From Acridotheres tristis (lineage: Eukaryota; Chordata; Aves; Passeriformes; Sturnidae), in contig CM072892.1 in assembly GCA_037013685.1 (NCBI GenBank), positions 1,736,001 to 1,800,000 on the forward strand: 64,000 bases of DNA. Direction: 5' to 3'. Positions 57,820 through 64,000 of the stretch are shown here, piece after piece. The notes beneath the pieces are model-generated. The model saw only the letters and a list, made by a program, of their open reading frames with translations. It made no database searches and had not been told where the DNA came from. Within the stretch, counting starts at the first letter, position 1; each line of letters starts with the position of its first letter. A program made the position numbers and the translations under genes.

Positions 57820-58479
57820 CTTAGATGTGTTCTCTTGGTTATTGTGGTTTAGGGAGGTGAGAATCGCTGAAACTCGAGGGAAACTGAGAAAAATAAATCT
57901 AATCTGGATAAAGAGAATCCATTTCACCAACTGTAAATACTTTAGAGCAGACATGCACCCAGAGGATGTTCTTGTGCAATGGAATTTGTTCAGCTGGGTG
58001 CTGCAGATCTGAAGCACAGCATTAGGATGGAATACTAGGATGGAATAAATGTTGATTATTTCTAGGAGACTAATTAGAACTTCTCTGGGTAATTAGAAAT
58101 TTCATTTGATTGCTAAGAATCACTGCGAGTCTAATCCTGCAGTTATCACAAAATGAAAGGTTTGGAAAATGATGACTACTGCTCAATTCCTGAGGGAGCC
58201 ATTAGACTGAGGATATATACAAATAATCCCTGAAACGTGGGAAGTGAATAAAAAATTTATGTAAACAATAAAGATACATTTTTTTTTTTTCCAGGAGCTC
58301 AGAGTCACCTCCAACCGCAACTTTTCCTTGTAAGTAAAATTATTGCCACAGATGCGATTAGGAAATTGTTAAACCGCTAACAACGGAAAGTTTTGGTGCT
58401 GCACCGGTTGCAGGGGGAACCAGCACATGGAAACCAGAGCGAGCATCAAACAAGAGAAGGAAATGGTAAAACAATGAAG
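57820..58479 (-). other. DNAAF2: putative DNAAF2 3' UTR
   Basis: AT-rich sequence after the DNAAF2 stop codon, with a T-run at 58279-58291. Nothing else recognised. Confidence 0.4.
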
Positions 58480-60841
58480 TTAATCCAGCTCGTAGAGCAG
58501 AGAGCTGTTCAACAGGACGGGGCAGCGCGTTCGGTGGTGGCGGAGGATCCGCACGCTGCCGTCCTCGGGGTTCACCTCCCGCAGCACCGGGGAGCCTGCC
58601 CGGCTGCCCAGCCCCGGGGCTGCCTCCTCATCCTCACCCCCTGCCGCTTCTCCTGCTCCTCCGGAGCCTGGCGCCGCGTCTCCTGCTGCTGCAGCACTTT
58701 CTAAATCGGGCTCCTTGCTCCCAGATCCGCCAGCAATCGCTGAACCGGTGGCAGGAGGTTCATGCTGCAAACAATGGTGTGAACCACAGCCTCCTTTTCC
58801 GATTCTTCCAGCTGTGGGAGCAGGGCTGCATCCCGCAGCACCTCCCTCAGCTGCAGGACGCTTTGTTTCTGCCTTTGTTTCGGGGTAGTTGCTGTCGGAC
58901 TTTCCAGCAAGGGCTCCTCCCGAGCTGCCAAGTGTTCCTTCTCCATCACGTCCCTGTGGCTGTCAAGGAAATGAATGAATTATTTTATAGCTGGAACAAA
59001 CTGTGCACACAAAGACAGGAGAGATTTGGAGATTGTTTCTCCAACAGCTCAGCTCCACTGGGATAGTGGAAAGTGGCTCTGCCCACGGCAGGGGGTTGGA
59101 AGCAGATGATCCTTGAGGTTCCAGCTCAGGTTGTGATTCCACAATTCTCCTTCTAGAAGCCAAGTGAGCGGGTGCTGTGGTTTTCCTGCTCCTGTCTGGC
59201 ACGTGGGAATGAGTGGCAGGGAAATCGTTCTGCTCCCCCAGGGTTTCCTCTGCTCTAGGGAACAGCAGTGGGCAGAGCAGCCACTCACCACAGCCAGCCC
59301 TGATCCCCAAATCTCCAAATCCCAGCAGCCACAGGATCGGCCAGGGGATCCCAACTCTTGTTGCAAGGTTGGAACCTTGCAATTAAGGAAATTACTGGCC
59401 TGAGGAGCTAATCTGGGAATTGCCTCAGGAAAGGAGGAACTGTCCAAACAGCCCTTCACCAATTTCACCATCACTGGGAGTTTTGGAAAAAAATCTGCTG
59501 GTAATTCATAGGTCCCTGTCAGTGGAAGGTCAGGATCAGGTGGGGATCGATCCAAGAGCAGCTGGATTCATGGATTCAGAGTCTCTTTCTCACACCCCCA
59601 AACCACTGCTCACCCTGAGAAACACCACTCAGTCCTTTCCAAACTGGACAATTCTCCCACATGAACACAACCATGGAATACCCTGAGCTGGAAGGGACCC
59701 TCAGGAACCATCAGCTCCAACTCCTGACCCCACACAGGAGCAGGAGTGATGATTTAAAGTATCTCAGCTGCCCTCAGGTCCCAAACCAGCCTCATCTGCT
59801 CTCCAACACTTAGAATTTCATGGGGTTTTTTTTATGTCCAGCCCACAGCAGCTGGGGAAGTTAAGCTGGATCCACTATCTTTAGGAAACTCCTCTGGCCT
59901 CCAGCCCAGTTCCAGAGGTCATGTGCTTCATCTGAACTTGCCTCCCAATAAACCAGCTACACATTAACCCCAGTTCATGGCCACAGCAGTGACCTGCTTG
60001 TTCCTGCTTTTTCTGTTTCCTTTAAGAAAAGTTTCATCTGAATTTTGGATGCAGTGCCTACCCAGAAATCTCAGTGAACGTGGGGGGGTTTACTTCACAT
60101 TTTCCTCCTTAGAAAAAGAACATTTTGATTTCTTCATCTGTCCATCTATTTTGCCAAGGGAGGACAGTTTAATCCCGTGGCAGATCCCAGAAACAGCCTC
60201 TGTCTTGTTCTAGACAGAGGAAGAAGAGCCTGAATGAGGCTGAAACTACAAGGATTGAATTTGAGACCAGTGTTTAAGATTAATAGCCTCATGTTTAATT
60301 ATCTACACAACAGGAACCCACCAAGTATTCCAATACACGGACTGAATAAAGATGAGGCAGGATTCTTCCCAGATAAAACCCTCTAGGATTTCTCTACCTG
60401 TACAAGGCTGAGTGAGTGAGTTATTCCTGCAAGGGAAAAGCACTTTTTGAAAATGAAGGGATCACAGTTCTGCATCTTCCAAATGAAACAGAGGAGGTTT
60501 CAGTCCTTTGGTCACATTAAACGGGACAAACACAAGCTTCACTTCTGAAAACTGACATTTACACTTGCAAATAACCCCAGTCCTGGGTTTTCCCTGCTTC
60601 CTCAGGACAAAACAGGAACAAAGCTGTTTCGGTGGGATTTGATAGGATCTTGCTGAAGAACATAAATCAGCCTGTGCTGTTCCTGGATCCTTACCTCCAC
60701 CCTGATTTGAATTCTGTCCTCAGTAACATCCAGCACTTCAATTAATGGCTGGCTTTCCAGTGCTGATTGGGAGCAAGGGGAAGGGCAGGAAGCAGTGCCT
60801 AGAAATCCATCAACGTTCTCCTCACTGACAAACAACCTTTC
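58480..60841 (-). CDS. DNAAF2: dynein axonemal assembly factor 2 (kintoun), partial: last two coding exons
   Basis: Cytosolic co-chaperone that works with HSP90/R2TP-type machinery to pre-assemble axonemal dynein arms. Minus-strand exons: 60695-60841 (49 codons, acceptor 'tttttctgtag', donor GAG^GTAAGG) and 58480-58959 (159 codons plus TAA, acceptor 'cttgacag'). Both join in phase 0. The first codes ERLFVSEENVDGFL...PLIEVLDVTEDRIQIRVE, matching the human segment with LFVNEENV and PLIEVLQVT. The last ends DGSVRILRHHRTRCPVLLNSSLLYELD, matching the human end ...NSLLYDLD. Between them lies a poorly conserved Gly/Ala/Glu-rich linker with high CpG. The large first exon with the PIH1 and CS-like domains is absent and must lie beyond 64000, or be missing. 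Another frame over 58701-58949 is also open but does not reach the conserved C-terminus. Confidence 0.9.
59050..59125 (+). mobile_element. CR1 LINE scrap, sense
   Basis: 'ctgggatagtggaaagtggc' and 'ttgaggttccagctcaggtt', sense CR1 3' end, within the DNAAF2 intron. Confidence 0.7.
59672..59740 (-). mobile_element. CR1 LINE scrap, antisense
   Basis: 'ccatggaataccctgagctg' and 'ccaactcctgaccccacaca', antisense CR1. Confidence 0.75.
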
Positions 60842-62554
60842 CTACAGAAAAAGAGAGAAAGCAGCAGGTTATGTTCTTTTTGTGCTAAACTTCAGGGATA
60901 TTGGGGCTAAAAACTCCCTGCAAAGAAAGCCAGGACAGCAATTCCCAAGTTTCACAGCACACTCATATCTTGACAGAGAAATTCTAAGCCAGACATTCAA
61001 AGAATGAGGTGAAATTAATTAAGTACAAATCTGCATCGTATCAAATATAAAAGAAATATTATTTCTCTCTCTTTGGATGAGTGACTAATACAAAGATTTA
61101 GACTCTCTCTGAGAAATTATTTGTACCAACCTCGTTCTACCATTCTCACCTGCCTTAACACCAGGAAGGTGTTAGACTGTTGTGGGTTTGTCTCTTGTCT
61201 GTGTTGAGGAAAACACAAACACCTCCTGGGAGAGGCACTGCAGGAGCTTCACTCCAAGATCAGATCTGGAACACTCAGGGCTGGATCCATTTCACACCCA
61301 ACCACTGAGGCTGCTCTGATCTCCGTGCAGACAAGCCAGGTGGGAAAATAAAAAATAAAAAAATAAAAAAAAAATTAAAAAAAATAAAAAAAAGAAAGAA
61401 AGGAGAGGTATCCACAGGCAGAGACACAGCCTGGGGTGTGTTTGCAGGCTGCTCATAAAACAACCTGAAACATGTTGCTACGGGTTTAGAGATTTAAATC
61501 AGTTGCAGGTAATTAAAGGTCTTAAAATATATCCTGGAGGGGTTGTTTCATAGGAACTGCAGAGCTTTCCCTGTCCTTGTGTTATTCCTACATCATCTGT
61601 GTAGGCTGAGGGTAAGGACAGACACAATAAAAATGGTCTGACCTAGAGGAGTAGTTTAGGTTCTGGGAATTACCTCCCTTATTTAATTGGAAATAACAGG
61701 GACAAGTTACAAACCTTCCACATTAAATCACACTTTCAAATTTCTCGGTCCAGTTCAACCCTCTTGTCAATCCAATGAAAGTTAAATTCAATTATCACTG
61801 ACATCTTGCAGACCGAGAAGCAAAAAGGCAATTCTGCACATTTTTGGCCCCCTGTGGATGGAGCCTTATGCACAGCCAGATGTCACATTGTGTCTGAGGT
61901 ACAAAATTTAACTGTCATCTTAAAAAAAAACAAAACAAAAAAAAAAAACCAAACCAGGATTGGAAAAACAAACCAGAGTCCTATTTTTTCCACTAGTTAA
62001 ATCAGAAATCACAATATGGAAAGTCATAACATAAGTACTGTTGGTTTTCCAAGGCAGAGGATTGGATTCATTTTCTATCCAGAAAGATTACAATCCAGGC
62101 AAAGAGCCAGCACTGGATGCTGGGATGGTTTGGGGAGAGATTAAAGTGCAGCAGAGCTGCCCTGACTGAAAAGCCTCTCAGAACGTCCCTACTTCTTGCA
62201 TTTCTGCATGCAAAGCCTAAAATTCTAATTCCCTCGTGCTGCATCCATTCCTGCCTGCCAGAGAGGGAAATGCCAGAGCTTCAGGCTGTGGAAATACTCT
62301 GCAGAGTTCAGGGCAAGGTGTCAGAGGACAGAACGAGGCAGGGGCTGCAGACACAAAATCTGTGCAGCACCAGAACTCCCACAAGCTCCTGAACTCCTTC
62401 AGAAAGAATTCCCAGCTCTGCCCTGGATTTCTTGGCCCACAGAGCACAGAAAGACCCTGGAGGGGATTTGGGATTTTGGTGCCCTGCCTGCACTTCCAAG
62501 GAGAGCAAAGCACAACCTTCCTCACCCAGCTGAAAAAGAAAAATCAGGGAATCA
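60842..62554 (-). other. DNAAF2: DNAAF2 intron 1, unique part
   Basis: Sequence upstream of the penultimate exon on the minus strand. A/T-rich simple repeat at about 61345-61402 ((A)n with interspersed T). A/C-rich run at 61922-61950. No exon recognised. Confidence 0.45.
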
Positions 62555-62660
62555 GCGTGGTTTGGGCTGGGAGGGACCTTCCATGGGATATATTTCAGGA
62601 CTTTTAATCACCTCCCACTAGACCAGGTTGCTCCAAGTCCCATCCTACTTTTCCTCCATA
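62555..62660 (-). mobile_element. CR1 LINE 3'-end fragment
   Basis: 'gtggtttgggctgggaggga' then 'cctcccactagaccaggttg', antisense CR1. It keeps the 'actagaccaggttgctc' form. Confidence 0.8.
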
Positions 62661-62857
62661 AAATGAGGAAAATAATCTCTTTTTCCTCTGAATCTGCATT
62701 TGGCACCCATGGCTGTGTGAAGGACACTCGCTCCTCCTCAGGGCAATCAGGATTTTGCAATTTGGCAACAAACACACTGAATCTTTCTGGAGAATTTCTT
62801 CCTGATGAAAAGCAAAAGAATTTGTTTTCTCTACAGAAAGTGTTGTTTAAAAACTGA
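62661..62857. other. DNAAF2 intron 1, unique part
   Basis: Nothing recognised. Confidence 0.4.
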
Positions 62858-63090
62858 ATGGGAGGTCTATGATTAGGAAAAAGCTCTTCCCCCAGAGGGT
62901 GCTGAGCACTGCCCAGGCTCTCCCCAGGGAATGGTGACATTCCCGAGGCTGCCAGAGCTCCAGGAATGTTTGGACATCAGGGATGCCCAGGGTGGGATTG
63001 TTGGGGGGTCTGTGCATGGACAGGAGTTTGACTGGATGATCCCTGTGGGTCCCTTCCAGCTCAGAATATTCTATAATTCTATGATTAATC
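62858..63090 (+). mobile_element. CR1 LINE 3' fragment with intact octamer tail
   Basis: 'gggaggtctatgattaggaa', 'gaggctgccagagctccagg', 'cccttccagctcagaatatt' and a short tail 'ctataattctatgatt', sense CR1. This shows the normal short tail length. Confidence 0.9.
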
Positions 63091-63892
63091 AGTACTTTAA
63101 ATGGGGATAAAAAGTAAACTCGTGATGTTGCTCCCTTAATTCTGACTCATTACTGCAAACCAATTTTGCCAAGTTTCATCCCAGCCCAACAGCGAATTCC
63201 CACAAGTATTTACCATTTGATCCCATCCCTACCCATAAATCATGGACCTGGGATGGGATTGTTGTCATTGAGGTGATTATCATTATCCTGTTCCACCAGC
63301 CACTGCAACTCAGACTTTGCATTCACGGGGAGCACACACCGAGGTATTTCTATTACTGCAGATGTTATCAGAGCACAGGCCTCTGAAAAAAATGATCCAG
63401 GAATTTATTCTAAAGCCTGCTCTGCCTTCCAAGCCAGAGCAAACAGAGGACAACCATCTGCAGCTGATTTCAATGACCCTGTAAAATAATTCTTCAGTTT
63501 CAGCCGTTTATTTTCTGGTATTTATGATGCTCTCTTAGCAACTTCGAATTTAATTTGTTTTTCCCTGCACACACTGTCATCTGCTGTTTGGTACACATTC
63601 ATTTTTCCCTGTGACTAAACTGAGACCAAATTAACATAAACGTTAGCAGGGATGACTTTGGTTTCTGGAACACTTCATCATTCAAACCCGTCCTTGTGTC
63701 TCACAGCACTGAGAGTGCAGAGCTGGGCCCCTCAGGCTGCCCTCAGCACTCACACGGGTTTGTTCTGCCTTCATTTATCCAAATTGAAGACAGTTTCCAT
63801 CCAGAGTTACCTCCCACACAGGCTGCAAGTTTGAAAAGCAGGACAGATTTCAGGCTTAAATTATTTTTGTGGCTTCTGTAATGAGAGGATCA
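63091..63892. other. DNAAF2 intron 1 or upstream sequence, unique
   Basis: AT-rich. Nothing recognised. Confidence 0.4.
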
Positions 63893-64000
63893 GGGAATCT
63901 CAGAATGGTTTGGGTTGGGAGGGGATTGAAATCCCTTCCACTATGCCAGGCTGCTCCAAACCCCATCCAAACTGGCCTTGGACAATTCCAGGGATGGAGC
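63893..64000 (-). mobile_element. CR1 LINE 3'-end fragment, cut by the window end
   Basis: 'ctcagaatggtttgggttgg' and 'gacaattccagggatggagc', antisense CR1, continuing past 64000. Confidence 0.85.

Larger units (their letters stand above)
58960..60694 (-). other. DNAAF2: DNAAF2 intron between the last two exons
   Basis: Apart from two CR1 scraps, the sequence is unique. No small RNA recognised. Confidence 0.5.

Noticed and set aside
58701..58949. 82-aa frame MMEKEHLAAREEPLLES... as DNAAF2 coding sequence
   Set aside because: It stops before the conserved C-terminus. The frame from 58959 is open to the end, joins exon 60695-60841 in phase 0 and ends in LLYELD.

Overview
The window is nuclear DNA from a bird, most likely a songbird. 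The evidence is dozens of CR1 LINE 3' ends (the antisense start 'ggtttgggttggaaggg' recurs throughout), LTR elements that look like passerine endogenous retroviruses, and spliced vertebrate genes. Gene order is RPS29(-), 7SL RNA(+), LRR1(+), MGAT2(+), DNAAF2(-), which matches human 14q21 except that RPL36AL is missing between LRR1 and MGAT2.

Layout. Positions 1-41700 form a gene desert: no exon, retrogene or structured RNA was recognised. It holds CR1 fragments in both orientations, a solo LTR with a 4-bp target duplication (23486-23889), two other LTR-like blocks (20845-21344, about 21880-22450), many minisatellites (8, 21, 22, 31, 40 and about 229 bp units), and stretches of low-repeat AT-rich sequence that may be conserved non-coding elements. 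Positions 41734-42734 are a compact CpG-rich cassette with RPS29 (three coding exons, 56 aa) head to head with an intact 7SL (signal recognition particle) RNA gene. About 210 bp and three perfect TGACGTCA sites separate their start points. Positions 42735-44796 hold pyrimidine-rich minisatellites interrupted by a probable solo LTR, then a GC-rich 16-bp minisatellite ending about 90 bp before the LRR1 start codon. LRR1 (44797-51621) has four coding exons and 418 aa. Two nearly identical solo LTRs bracket its last exon. A decayed tandem array (53860-54795) precedes the CpG-island promoter and single coding exon of MGAT2 (55206-56546, 446 aa). The last two coding exons of DNAAF2 lie at 58480-60841; its large first exon, with the PIH domain, is not in the window and presumably lies beyond 64000.

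The genes are housekeeping functions that do not form one pathway: ribosome (RPS29), protein targeting (7SL), replisome disassembly (LRR1), N-glycan maturation (MGAT2) and dynein-arm assembly (DNAAF2). The one likely regulatory link is RPS29/7SL, where a Pol II ribosomal-protein promoter and a Pol III SRP-RNA promoter share a CRE-rich spacer. No clearly novel coding system was found. The most distinctive observations are that promoter, the LTR pair around LRR1 exon 4, the tandem array before MGAT2, and CR1 copies with unusually long octamer tails. Repeat boundaries and identities were judged by eye.
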